Source: Microbacteriaceae bacterium
GTDB taxonomy: Bacteria > Actinomycetota > Actinomycetes > Actinomycetales > Microbacteriaceae
Length of the DNA stretch: 64,000 nucleotides
NCBI GenBank assembly: GCA_025464995.1
Contig: JAODMO010000007.1
Location: forward strand, 24,475 to 88,474
Direction of reading: 5' to 3'
The notes under the pieces were generated by a model that had not been told where the DNA came from, searched no databases, and saw only the letters and a program-made list of their open reading frames with translations. Shown here one piece after another: positions 17,299 to 25,156 of this stretch (position 1 is the stretch's first letter; every line of letters starts with the position of its first letter). The position numbers and the translations under genes were made by a program.

Positions 17299-18139
17299 TG
17301 CCGGGGGCGCCGGCGCGCGCTCCCCGGGTCTCGCGCTGCTCGGTTCCGAACTCTCGGTGTTGTTCCGACGCCGACGGACGTGGGCGCTGCTCGGGGCCCT
17401 CGCCGCCGTGCCCGTGCTCATCGCCATCGCGGTGCGCCTCTCCTCGGAACCGAACAGCCCCGGCGACGGCCCACCCTTCCTCGACAGCATCACCCAGAAC
17501 GGTCTTTTCGTCGCGGTGACCGGGCTCGTCGTGTCGGTGCCGCTCTTCTTGCCCCTCACGGTCGGCGTCGTCGCGGGAGACACGATCGCGGGCGAGGCGA
17601 ACCTCGGAACCCTGCGGTACCTCCTCGTCTCGCCGGCGGGCCGGATACGGCTCCTGCTCGTCAAGTACGCGGGGGCCGTCGTGTTCTGCGTCGTGGCGAC
17701 CCTCGTCATGGTGGTCGCCGGGGTATTGATCGGGGCCGCCCTTTTCCCCATCGGCCCTGTGACTCTCATCTCCGGCGACACGATCGGCGTGGGCGGCTTC
17801 GCGCTGCGAGCGCTGCTCGTCGCCGCCTACGTCAGCGTGTCGCTGTTGGGGTTGAGTGCGATCGGCCTGTTCATCTCGACGCTCACCACTGTGCCGGTCG
17901 GCGCGATGGCGGCCACCATCGTACTCTCGGCCGTCAGCCAGATACTGGGCGCCCTCCCACAACTCGAGGCGCTGCATCCGTGGCTCTTCAGCGACAACTG
18001 GCTCGGATTCGCCGACCTCATGCGTTCGCCCATCGGCTTCGAGACGTTCGGAGACAACATAGTGCTGCAGCTCGGCTACATCGCAGTCTTCGGCGCGCTC
18101 GCCTACGGGCGGTTCAGCACGAAAGACGTGTTGAGCTGA
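17285..18139 (+). CDS. ABC transporter permease (ABC-2 type)
   Basis: Integral membrane subunit of 284 residues with about six helices. LALLGSELSVLFRRRRTWAL precedes the first helix; VTGLVVSVPLFLPLTVGVVA and GDTIAGEANLGTLRYLL are typical of ABC-2 permeases, the latter being the coupling-helix region. The ATG at 17285 lies within the ATPase gene, with a 14-nt overlap. It completes the exporter with the ATPase and the LolA-like protein upstream. Confidence 0.88.
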   Translation: MSPDDAGGAGARSPGLALLGSELSVLFRRRRTWALLGALAAVPVLIAIAVRLSSEPNSPGDGPPFLDSITQNGLFVAVTGLVVSVPLFLPLTVGVVAGDTIAGEANLGTLRYLLVSPAGRIRLLLVKYAGAVVFCVVATLVMVVAGVLIGAALFPIGPVTLISGDTIGVGGFALRALLVAAYVSVSLLGLSAIGLFISTLTTVPVGAMAATIVLSAVSQILGALPQLEALHPWLFSDNWLGFADLMRSPIGFETFGDNIVLQLGYIAVFGALAYGRFSTKDVLS

Positions 18140-18158
18140 GGTCGAGACGGCGCCGAGC

Positions 18159-18188
18159 TTGACACATGGCGTCATCTTCCTAGATAGT
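18159..18188 (+). promoter_or_regulatory. Promoter of the Met/Cys leader peptide and winged-helix gene
   Basis: A perfect -35 TTGACA (18159-18164) is followed after 18 nt by GATAGT (18183-18188); TAGATA with a 16-nt spacer is an alternative -10. Either puts the transcription start within a few bases of the ATG at 18196. Confidence 0.6.
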
Positions 18189-18195
18189 TGCCTCT

Positions 18196-18291
18196 ATGAC
18201 TTTCCACGCGCGCTCCCTGTCTGGCCTTGCGGCTCGCGGGACCACCGGCATGATGCCGGCCAGCGCGATGTGTTGTCGAATGTGTGCCTAA
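18196..18291 (+). CDS. Putative Met/Cys-rich regulatory leader peptide, 31 codons
   Basis: Short reading frame ATG to TAA encoding MTFHARSLSGLAARG, then TTGMMPASAMCCRMCA. The last 14 residues contain four methionines and three cysteines, an extreme enrichment in sulfur amino acids. There is no ribosome binding site, but a TTGACA promoter is placed so that the ATG is at the 5' end of the transcript, matching leaderless translation. It lies 164 nt before a winged-helix gene on the same strand. Polycysteine leaderless peptides that attenuate downstream genes are known in mycobacteria; this one is not identical to any leader family I recognise. Translation is inferred. Confidence 0.5.
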   Translation: MTFHARSLSGLAARGTTGMMPASAMCCRMCA

Positions 18292-18309
18292 CGGCCAACC
18301 CCTCGCCGA

Positions 18310-18339
18310 GTTCAGCTCTTCATCCTTGAGCGCCTGAAC
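18310..18339 (+). repeat. Hairpin in the leader between the small peptide and the winged-helix gene
   Basis: GTTCAG (18310-18315) pairs with CTGAAC (18334-18339), with an inner CTC/GAG pair. It begins about 19 nt after the leader-peptide stop, where ribosome position could affect folding. The rest of 18292-18455 contains no gene I can support. Confidence 0.4.
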
Positions 18340-18455
18340 TCCCGGTTGTCTCCTTTCATTACGGAGCCTGCTGCATCGCACGACCCGCACTACCCAGAAG
18401 GAATCACACCCTCATCATTAGAGGCCCTTCACCCCTTTCAAGGATCTCCACGACC

Positions 18456-19208
18456 ATGTCGCTTGCAACAATTGACCGTCCGACCACCTCTTTCGCCGCT
18501 CCCGCCGTTCGCTCGCTCGTCGCGACGAACCGCCAGCAGCCCCAGGCCCCCGAGTCCGACATCCGCCAGGATGAAGCTGCCGCCCAGCCCCGCCTCCGAG
18601 CGGTTCCGGCCGGCACCGAGGCCCGTGGCTTCGTGCTCTACGTGGGACTCGACGAGCTGAAGGCCGAGCTCGCTGGCACCGACTTGAGCCAGATCGTCGC
18701 CCAGCTGAAGCACCTCGTCACCGAGCTCGTTCCGACCGCCGAGACCCACGCAGCGGTCGCCCTCGCACCGCAGGGCGCCGGGGGCCGTGACGTCGACGTC
18801 GTGCGTCTCGCCCTGCAAGACCCGGCGGCACTCGCCCGCCAGCGCCAGACGCCGATCGTCGAGGCCAAGCCCAAGGGCGGCGTCGTCATCGACATCTCAC
18901 GCAAGCGCCTCCTGCTCGACGGCGAGACGGCTCCGCTCACCTACAAGGAGTTCGAGCTGCTGCAGTACCTCGTGTTGCGCGAGGGCCGCACCATCGACCG
19001 CGGCGAGCTCATCGCCTCGCTCTGGGCCGCGGGCGACGACGAGATTCCCAACGAGCGCACGATCGACGTGCACGTGCGTCGCCTGCGCGCCAAGCTCGGC
19101 GCCTACGAAGACATCGTGCGCACCGTGCGTGGCGTCGGATACCGCTTCGACCGCCACGCGGATGTCTCGATCCGCCAGGCCTCCACACCGAGCCCCGACT
19201 TCATCTAG
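18456..19208 (+). CDS. Winged-helix transcriptional regulator lacking a receiver domain
   Basis: A 250-residue cytoplasmic DNA-binding protein. The C-terminal half (about residues 145-235) is an OmpR/PhoB-type winged helix: APLTYKEFELLQYLVLREG, RGELIASLWAAG, NERTIDVHVRRLRAKLG and TVRGVGYRFDR. The N-terminal half has no phospho-acceptor receiver; it starts with a disordered Ala/Pro segment and then a compact region (about 65-135, VLYVGLDELKAELAGTDLSQ) that I cannot assign. It may sense something directly. The ATG at 18456 follows a weak AAGGATC. The 5' leader of nearly 300 nt, with its Met/Cys peptide, suggests control by attenuation. Confidence 0.85.
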   Translation: MSLATIDRPTTSFAAPAVRSLVATNRQQPQAPESDIRQDEAAAQPRLRAVPAGTEARGFVLYVGLDELKAELAGTDLSQIVAQLKHLVTELVPTAETHAAVALAPQGAGGRDVDVVRLALQDPAALARQRQTPIVEAKPKGGVVIDISRKRLLLDGETAPLTYKEFELLQYLVLREGRTIDRGELIASLWAAGDDEIPNERTIDVHVRRLRAKLGAYEDIVRTVRGVGYRFDRHADVSIRQASTPSPDFI

Positions 19209-19212
19209 CTGC

Positions 19213-19707
19213 TCACCTCGGGGTGCTCTCCAGCACCTCGAGGTCGTGCGGGCTGTGCATGATGCCGAGGACGTTGCCGAGCTGATCGACGACGACCGCG
19301 CCGACGAAGTTCTCGCCGAAGTCGCGCGGCGGCATCGCGAGGCGCACGTCGGCGGCAGCAATCAGCGTCACCTCTCCCTCGTCGTGAGTGACGACCTCGT
19401 CTGCCGATGAATTCGAGACGACGGATGACTCGGAGCCGCTGCCGCTCACGACCGCCGTCGGTTCGCGGCGCTCGAGAGCCTCCGTGGCGCCGTTCGACAC
19501 GAGCGCATCACCTGGAGCACGGGCCGTCGTCGCCCGCGCGCGAGCACGGCCGGGGCCGAGCTCGCCGTCTGGGTCGTCGAACCGTGACGCGGCGACCGGG
19601 ATGAGCTCGCCGACCGCTCCGGCAGGAAACCACGACCGCGAAGGGGCCCACGCGCGGATCGGTTCGAGCTTCGATGGTCGGACTTCAGCCGTGTGGAGAA
19701 GTGCCAT
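19213..19707 (-). CDS. Protein resembling the maltokinase N-terminal cap domain, without kinase
   Basis: A 164-residue protein. The opening MALLHTAEVRPSKLEPIRAW and PSRSWFPAG, then SRFDDPDGELG, match the N-terminal cap domain of actinobacterial maltokinase and the CG0192-type cap-like proteins as I recall them. Here it stands alone: the C-terminal half ends at VVDQLGNVLGIMHSPHDL with no kinase lobe. The middle (about 60-110) is low-complexity. It is convergent with the winged-helix gene, only 4 nt from its stop. A link to glycogen, trehalose or maltose-1-phosphate metabolism is suggested by family resemblance only. Confidence 0.65.
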   Translation of the reverse strand: MALLHTAEVRPSKLEPIRAWAPSRSWFPAGAVGELIPVAASRFDDPDGELGPGRARARATTARAPGDALVSNGATEALERREPTAVVSGSGSESSVVSNSSADEVVTHDEGEVTLIAAADVRLAMPPRDFGENFVGAVVVDQLGNVLGIMHSPHDLEVLESTPR

Positions 19708-19856
19708 ACCGACGACTCCACGTGCCGACTCAGGGGCGCATCGAGTAGATGACTTCGGCGTCGAGATCGACCGCTAGTGACGAAAACCTCTGCGCATGTG
19801 ACAACATGTTCTGGATTCCTTACTAGACAGACGAAAACGCCACGGAAAGAGTTGTC

Positions 19857-21257
19857 ATGGAACGGTTGGAGCGAGATGTCGTCATCGTCGGGGCGGGAGC
19901 GACGGGGCTCACGGCGGCAACGCAGCTGCAGCGTGCCGGCCACTCGGTGATAGTGCTCGAGGCACGCGACCGCGTGGGCGGGCGCTTGTGGACGAATCTC
20001 GTCGAGGGCCAGATGTTCGAGCTCGGCGGCCAGTGGGTGTCACCCGACCAGACCGCACTACTCGAGACGCTCGACGAACTCGGCCTGGAGACCTACGCGC
20101 GGTACCGCGAGGGTGAGAGCGTCTATGTCGGCAGTGACGGTGAGGCGAAACGCTTCACCGGCGACATCTTCCCGGCGAACCCGCACACCCGGGCCGAGAT
20201 CGAACGGCTCATCGGCGTCCTCGACGAACTGGTCGCGCAGACGGATCCGGCTGCTCCATGGGAGCATCCGATGGCCCCCGAGTTCGACCGCATCTCGTTC
20301 CGCACATGGCTCGAGCAGCAGAGCGACGACGCCGAGGCGCGGGAGAACATCGCACTCTTCATCGCCGACGCCATGCTCACCAAGCCCGCGCACGCCTTCT
20401 CGCTGCTGCAGGCCCTCCTGATGGCCGCGAGCGCGGGGAGCTTCAGCAACCTCGTCGACGCCGACTTCATCCTGGACAAGCGCGTGGTCGGCGGCCTGCA
20501 GCAGGTGCCGCTGAGACTGGCCGCACAGCTGGCGCCGCGTGATGTGCGGTTGAACCAGCCCGTGCGCCGCATCCGCTGGTCTGCGGCCGCCCTGCCTGCG
20601 GGCGCCGTCGTCGGCGAGTCGGTCGAGGTCTCGACCGACGAGCTCGTCGTCACCGCCCGCCACGTGATCGTGGCGGTGCCGCCGAATCTCTACAACCGGA
20701 TCGAGTACGCACCCAACCTGCCGAGGCTGCGCCAACAGCTGCAACAGCACCAGTCGCTCGGCCTCGTGATCAAGGTGCACGCGAGCTACGAGACCCCGTT
20801 CTGGCGAGAGGACGGCCTGTCGGCGACCGCCTTCAGCCCGTACCAGGTGGTGCACGAGGCGTACGACAATTCCAATCACGGCGAAACCCGCGGCACCCTG
20901 GTCGGCTTCGTGTCAGACGAGAAGGCCGACGCCGTGTTCACGCTGCCTGCCGCAGAGCGCAAGCAGCGCATCTTGGAATCCCTTGCCGCTTACTTCGGCC
21001 CGAAGGCGCTCGAGCCGATCGTCTATTTCGAGAGCGACTGGGCTGCCGAGGAGTGGACGCAGGGCGCCTACGCCGCGAGCTTCGATCTCGGCGGACTCAC
21101 CCGCTACGGCGCGATGCAGCTCGAACCGGTCGGGCCGATCCGTTTCGGGTCGAGCGACCTCGCCGCCGAGGGGTACCAGCATGTCGACGGCGCGATCCGC
21201 GTAGGCAAGCGCCTCGCTGCGGAGACCATCGCGAGCCTGCGCGGAGCATCCGAGTGA
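19857..21257 (+). CDS. puo: Putrescine oxidase (flavin monoamine oxidase family)
   Basis: FAD enzyme of 466 residues oxidising putrescine to 4-aminobutanal, H2O2 and NH3. The FAD-binding start is DVVIVGAGATGLTAATQL followed by VLEARDRVGGRLWT. Long stretches agree with my recollection of Rhodococcus and Kocuria putrescine oxidases: GGQWVSPDQTALLETLDELG, MLTKPAHAFSLLQALLMAAS, YETPFWREDGLS and ESDWAAEEWTQGAYAAS; the C-terminal FAD segment is AAEGYQHVDGAIRVG. No signal peptide, so it is cytoplasmic. It opens a three-gene plus-strand operon (overlapping a universal stress protein gene, then a permease) facing the GABA-degradation genes. Confidence 0.9.
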   Translation: MERLERDVVIVGAGATGLTAATQLQRAGHSVIVLEARDRVGGRLWTNLVEGQMFELGGQWVSPDQTALLETLDELGLETYARYREGESVYVGSDGEAKRFTGDIFPANPHTRAEIERLIGVLDELVAQTDPAAPWEHPMAPEFDRISFRTWLEQQSDDAEARENIALFIADAMLTKPAHAFSLLQALLMAASAGSFSNLVDADFILDKRVVGGLQQVPLRLAAQLAPRDVRLNQPVRRIRWSAAALPAGAVVGESVEVSTDELVVTARHVIVAVPPNLYNRIEYAPNLPRLRQQLQQHQSLGLVIKVHASYETPFWREDGLSATAFSPYQVVHEAYDNSNHGETRGTLVGFVSDEKADAVFTLPAAERKQRILESLAAYFGPKALEPIVYFESDWAAEEWTQGAYAASFDLGGLTRYGAMQLEPVGPIRFGSSDLAAEGYQHVDGAIRVGKRLAAETIASLRGASE

Positions 21258-22111
21258 CGCGAGCGGCGAATTACGTCGTCGCCTACGAGGCGACGGAGCG
21301 CGGGCGTGAGGCCATCGAGCTCGGTCTCGCGCTGGCCCGACTCACTGGAGCCGAGCTGCGGATATGTCTCGTGCTTCCGCAGAGCACGTCGGTGCCGGCG
21401 AAGGTGCCCGCCTCGGCAGCCGACTACGAGGGCATCATCGCCCGGCAGGCGCAGTTGTGGCTGGACGAGGCGATGAAGAGCATTCCGGCGGATGTCGTCG
21501 CCACCAGCCACGTGCTGTGGGCCGAGTCGACCTCCGAGGGGCTGATCGAGGCCACCACCACGTTCGGATCCGACCGCATCATCGTCGGCGCTTCACGTAC
21601 GGGCATCCTGAAACGGTTCACCATCGGCAGCGTGGCGAACGCCCTGTTGCACGCCTCTCCCGTTCCCGTGGCGCTCGCCCCCCGCGGGTACCGCGCCGGC
21701 GAGAGGATCAGCCGCATCACGTGCGCGATCGGCACCCGGCCGGGCTGGGAGGCGCTGCTCGATTCGATGGTCGCCGTCTCGGAGGGCCTGGAGGTCGAGT
21801 TGCGATTCGTCACGCTCGTCGAGGTCGATGCGGATGCGTCGCTGCCGCTCTCGAGCGACGACCACCTGCCCACCGTGCTCCAGTACTTCACCGAAAGGCA
21901 GAACAGCGAGGGGCTCGTCTCCACGGAAGTCGCTGCGGGCTCAACCGTCGAGGCCGCCGTGGAGAAGCTCGATTGGCGCGATGGTGAGATCGCGTTCGTC
22001 GGCTCGAGCCGACTGGCCTCTCCGAGCCGGATCTTCCTCGGAACCACCGCACACCGCATGCTGCATTCGCTGCCTGTTCCCCTGATCGTCGTCCCTAACG
22101 ACGCCGCATAG
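21254..22111 (+). CDS. Tandem universal stress protein (UspA) domain protein
   Basis: A 285-residue cytoplasmic protein with two UspA folds. The first (about residues 1-145) ends in IIVGASRTGILKRFTIGSVA followed by SPVPVALAPRG, which is the usual nucleotide-binding loop of the family; the second (about 150-285) ends with FVGSSRLASPSRIFLGTTA and LPVPLIVVPND. The GTG at 21254 overlaps the putrescine oxidase stop. Placement between an H2O2-producing oxidase and its transporter suggests a protective or regulatory role, but that is inference. Confidence 0.85.
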   Translation: MTRAANYVVAYEATERGREAIELGLALARLTGAELRICLVLPQSTSVPAKVPASAADYEGIIARQAQLWLDEAMKSIPADVVATSHVLWAESTSEGLIEATTTFGSDRIIVGASRTGILKRFTIGSVANALLHASPVPVALAPRGYRAGERISRITCAIGTRPGWEALLDSMVAVSEGLEVELRFVTLVEVDADASLPLSSDDHLPTVLQYFTERQNSEGLVSTEVAAGSTVEAAVEKLDWRDGEIAFVGSSRLASPSRIFLGTTAHRMLHSLPVPLIVVPNDAA

Positions 22112-22138
22112 CGCCACCGTCACAAAGGAGTGAACCCC

Positions 22139-23707
22139 ATGGCACGAAAGAACACCACCGCCGTCCGGACGACCCGAGGGGATGCCGGAGTCGACTTCAT
22201 CGACGCGACCACGGCGATGACGGGCCTGTCGTCGAAGGGCCTCTCGGCCGGCACGATCGGCCTCCTCGGCGCAACGGTGATCGGCATCTCGTGCATCGCA
22301 CCGGCATACACGCTGACGGCGTCGCTCGGGCCGACGGCAGCGGCGGTCGGCACGCAGATGCCCGGTATCTTCCTCGTCGGCTTTCTTCCGATGCTCTTGG
22401 TCGCGCTCGGTTATCGCGAGCTCAACAATGCGATGCCCGACAGCGGCACCTCGTTCACGTGGGCGACCCGGGCCTTCGGCCCGTGGCTCGGCTGGCTCGG
22501 CGGTTGGGGACTCATCGTCGCGACGGTGGTGGTGCTGTCGAATCTCGCGGGCGTCGCGGTCGACTTCCTGTATCTGGCGCTTGCACAGATCTTCGGCAAT
22601 CCCGACATAGCCGAACTTGCGGGCAACATCCCCGTCAACATCGTGACCTGTCTGGTCTTCATGGTGGGCGCCTGTTACGTCTCCTACCGCGGGATGGAGG
22701 CGACCAAGTCTCTGCAGTACTGGCTCGTCGGTTTCCAACTCGTTGTGCTCGTCTGGTTCGCCATCGCTGCGATCGTGCATTTCACCGATGGAGGGGCGTT
22801 CGATGCGACCCCGTTCAGCCTCGACTGGTTCAACCCGTTCAGCGTCTCCTCGTTCTCTGCCTTCGCGGCGGGCGTCTCGCTCTCGATCTTCATCTTCTGG
22901 GGCTGGGACGTGACTCTCACGATGAACGAGGAGACGAAGAATCCGAAGACCACGCCCGGCAGAGCGGCGACCCTCACCGTCGGCATCATCTTCGTGCTCT
23001 ACCTGCTCGTCGCTATTGCGTCTCTCATGTTCTCGGGCGTCGGCGCGGGCGAGCTCGGCCTGGGCAACGAGGACATCTCGGGCAATGTGTTCGCCGCGCT
23101 CGCCGGCCCGATCATGGGTCCGTTCGCCATCCTGCTGTCCCTCGCTGTCCTGTCCAGCTCGGCGGCATCCCTGCAGTCGACATTCGTCGGACCCGCTCGC
23201 ACGATGCTCGCCATGGGCCACTACCGGGCGTTCCCCAAGCGTTTCGCGTCCATCAGCCCGCGGTTCAAGTCGCCCGGCTTCGCCACGATCATCGCCGGGG
23301 TGGTCGCCTGGGGCTTCTACGCCGTGATGCGCGTCCTCTCCAACGACGTGCTCACCGACACGATCCTGACGCTCGGCATGATGATCTGTTTCTACTACGG
23401 GGTGACGGCGCTAGCCTGTGTCTGGTACTTCCGACGCGAGGCCTTCTCGAGCGCACGCTCGTTCACCCTCAGGTTGCTCGCGCCGCTGCTGGGCGGAGTG
23501 ATCCTCGCCGTCATCTTCGTGACCACTCTGATCGATTCGATGAGCCCCGACTACGGGAGTGGCTCCAACATCGGAGGCCTCGGCCTCGTATTCATCCTGG
23601 GCGCATTCCTGCTGCTGGCGGGCGTGGTCCTCATGCTGATCATGCGCGCCGTCAACCCCGCGTTCTTCAGGGGCGAGACCCTGAAGCGCGGAACGTCGAC
23701 GGACTAG
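22139..23707 (+). CDS. APC-superfamily permease, probable putrescine/amine importer
   Basis: Integral membrane transporter of 522 residues with about twelve helices. The APC signature is in helix 1 (GTIGLLGATVIGISCIAPAY); MPDSGTSFTWATRAFGPWLG and ILSLAVLSSSAASLQSTF-like segments agree with amino acid/polyamine permeases. The ATG at 22139 is chosen because AAAGGAG lies 8 nt upstream; a GTG at 22130 inside that sequence is unlikely. It follows putrescine oxidase and the Usp gene, so putrescine or another amine in the pathway is the likely substrate. GABA is an alternative. Confidence 0.82.
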   Translation: MARKNTTAVRTTRGDAGVDFIDATTAMTGLSSKGLSAGTIGLLGATVIGISCIAPAYTLTASLGPTAAAVGTQMPGIFLVGFLPMLLVALGYRELNNAMPDSGTSFTWATRAFGPWLGWLGGWGLIVATVVVLSNLAGVAVDFLYLALAQIFGNPDIAELAGNIPVNIVTCLVFMVGACYVSYRGMEATKSLQYWLVGFQLVVLVWFAIAAIVHFTDGGAFDATPFSLDWFNPFSVSSFSAFAAGVSLSIFIFWGWDVTLTMNEETKNPKTTPGRAATLTVGIIFVLYLLVAIASLMFSGVGAGELGLGNEDISGNVFAALAGPIMGPFAILLSLAVLSSSAASLQSTFVGPARTMLAMGHYRAFPKRFASISPRFKSPGFATIIAGVVAWGFYAVMRVLSNDVLTDTILTLGMMICFYYGVTALACVWYFRREAFSSARSFTLRLLAPLLGGVILAVIFVTTLIDSMSPDYGSGSNIGGLGLVFILGAFLLLAGVVLMLIMRAVNPAFFRGETLKRGTSTD

Positions 23708-23777
23708 CCGCGGCCCGCCCGCAGAGGGATGACACGTCGGAGCCCCGGTCGAGGTGACCTCGTCCGCGCCGGAGCGG

Positions 23778-25148
23778 TCATCCTCCGATGCGGATCATCT
23801 TCTTGTTCACGAATTCATCCGCGCCCAGTCGGCCGAGCTCCCTGCCGAACCCGGATCGTTTGACCCCTCCGAAGGACAGTTCCGCGCTGTCGGCCAAGAC
23901 GATGTTGATGAACACCATCCCCGCCTCGATGCCGTCGGCCACGCGCAGCGCCTGTTGTTCGTCTGTCGTGTACACGTAGGAACCGAGTCCGAAGGGGGTG
24001 TCGTTGGCGAGATCGATCGCCTCGTGTTCGCCTGCTACGCGGTAGACGACCGCGACGGGGCCGAAGAACTCCTCCGCGTATGCCGGATTCTCTCGAGCGA
24101 CGGAGGTCAGCACGGCGGGCGAGAAGTATGTCCCCTGTCGAGTGTGACCGGTCGCGAGCCGCGCTCCGGCGCGCACCGCTTCATCGAGTTGCTGCGCGAG
24201 CCTGTCGGCGGCAGCGCCGGAGGACAGCGGGCCGAGCAGTGTCGACCCGCGTGTCGGGTCATCGGGGCGGATCGCGGTCATCGCGGCGATGAACTTCTCC
24301 AGGAACGCGTCGTAGAGATCGTCGACGACGATGAATCGCTTCGCGGCGTTACAGGACTGGCCGTTGTTGTCCAGACGAGCCGAGACCGCGTCATCAACAG
24401 CCCTGTCGAGATCGTCGGTGCTGAGGAGGATGAACGGATCAGACCCGCCCAGCTCGAGCACGACCTTCTTGAGGTTGCGCCCCGCGATCTCTGCCACGGC
24501 GGCGCCGGCCCGCTCGGATCCCGTGAGGGAGACACCCTGTACCCGTGGGTCGGCGATCACCGTCTCGATCTGCTCGTTGGAGGCGAAGATCTTGGTGAAG
24601 ACGCCAGCCGGAAAGCCTGCGTCGAGGAAGATCTGTTCCAGCGCGATCGCCGTCTCGGGGCATTGCGGCGCGTGTTTGAGAAGTATCGTGTTGCCGATGA
24701 TGAGGTTGGGCGCGGCGAATCGCGCCACCTGGTACAGCGGGAAGTTCCACGGCATGATCCCCAGCAGCACACCGATGGAAGTGCGACGGACGAGCGCGGA
24801 GCCCTCTCCCCCGCGCAAGACGACGGCTTCGTCGCGCATGATGTCTCCCGCGCTCTCCGCGTAGTAGGAGTAGATCTCCGCGCTGAAATCCGCCTCGGCG
24901 AGCGCCTGTTCCACCGGTTTGCCCATCTCCCTCACGGCGATCTCCGCCAATTCCTGTCGGCGTTCGACGTGGAGGTCGGCGACTCGTTGCAGGCGGGCCG
25001 CTCTGTCTTCGACAGTGCTGTTGCGCGACCATTCACGGTGGACCGTGTCGGCGCCGCCGACGGCCTGGGCGAGATCGCCATCGGAGATCAGGGGATATTC
25101 GACGACGGTCTCGCCGGTCGCCGGGTTCACGACGCTGTATGTGCTCAT
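23778..25148 (-). CDS. Aldehyde dehydrogenase, probable 4-aminobutanal or succinate-semialdehyde oxidation
   Basis: NAD(P)-dependent enzyme of 456 residues. The cofactor Asn region is GIMPWNFPLYQVARFAAP, the general base Glu is in VLELGGSDPFIL, and the nucleophilic Cys is in NNGQSCNAAKR. The length and these segments fit the short GabD1/Sad class. In this cluster a dehydrogenase is needed for 4-aminobutanal from putrescine oxidase, and a second for succinate semialdehyde from GabT; which of the two neighbours does which cannot be decided here. It lies 8 nt after the second dehydrogenase gene and converges with the permease gene. Confidence 0.88.
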   Translation of the reverse strand: MSTYSVVNPATGETVVEYPLISDGDLAQAVGGADTVHREWSRNSTVEDRAARLQRVADLHVERRQELAEIAVREMGKPVEQALAEADFSAEIYSYYAESAGDIMRDEAVVLRGGEGSALVRRTSIGVLLGIMPWNFPLYQVARFAAPNLIIGNTILLKHAPQCPETAIALEQIFLDAGFPAGVFTKIFASNEQIETVIADPRVQGVSLTGSERAGAAVAEIAGRNLKKVVLELGGSDPFILLSTDDLDRAVDDAVSARLDNNGQSCNAAKRFIVVDDLYDAFLEKFIAAMTAIRPDDPTRGSTLLGPLSSGAAADRLAQQLDEAVRAGARLATGHTRQGTYFSPAVLTSVARENPAYAEEFFGPVAVVYRVAGEHEAIDLANDTPFGLGSYVYTTDEQQALRVADGIEAGMVFINIVLADSAELSFGGVKRSGFGRELGRLGADEFVNKKMIRIGG

Positions 25149-25156
25149 TGTCTCTC

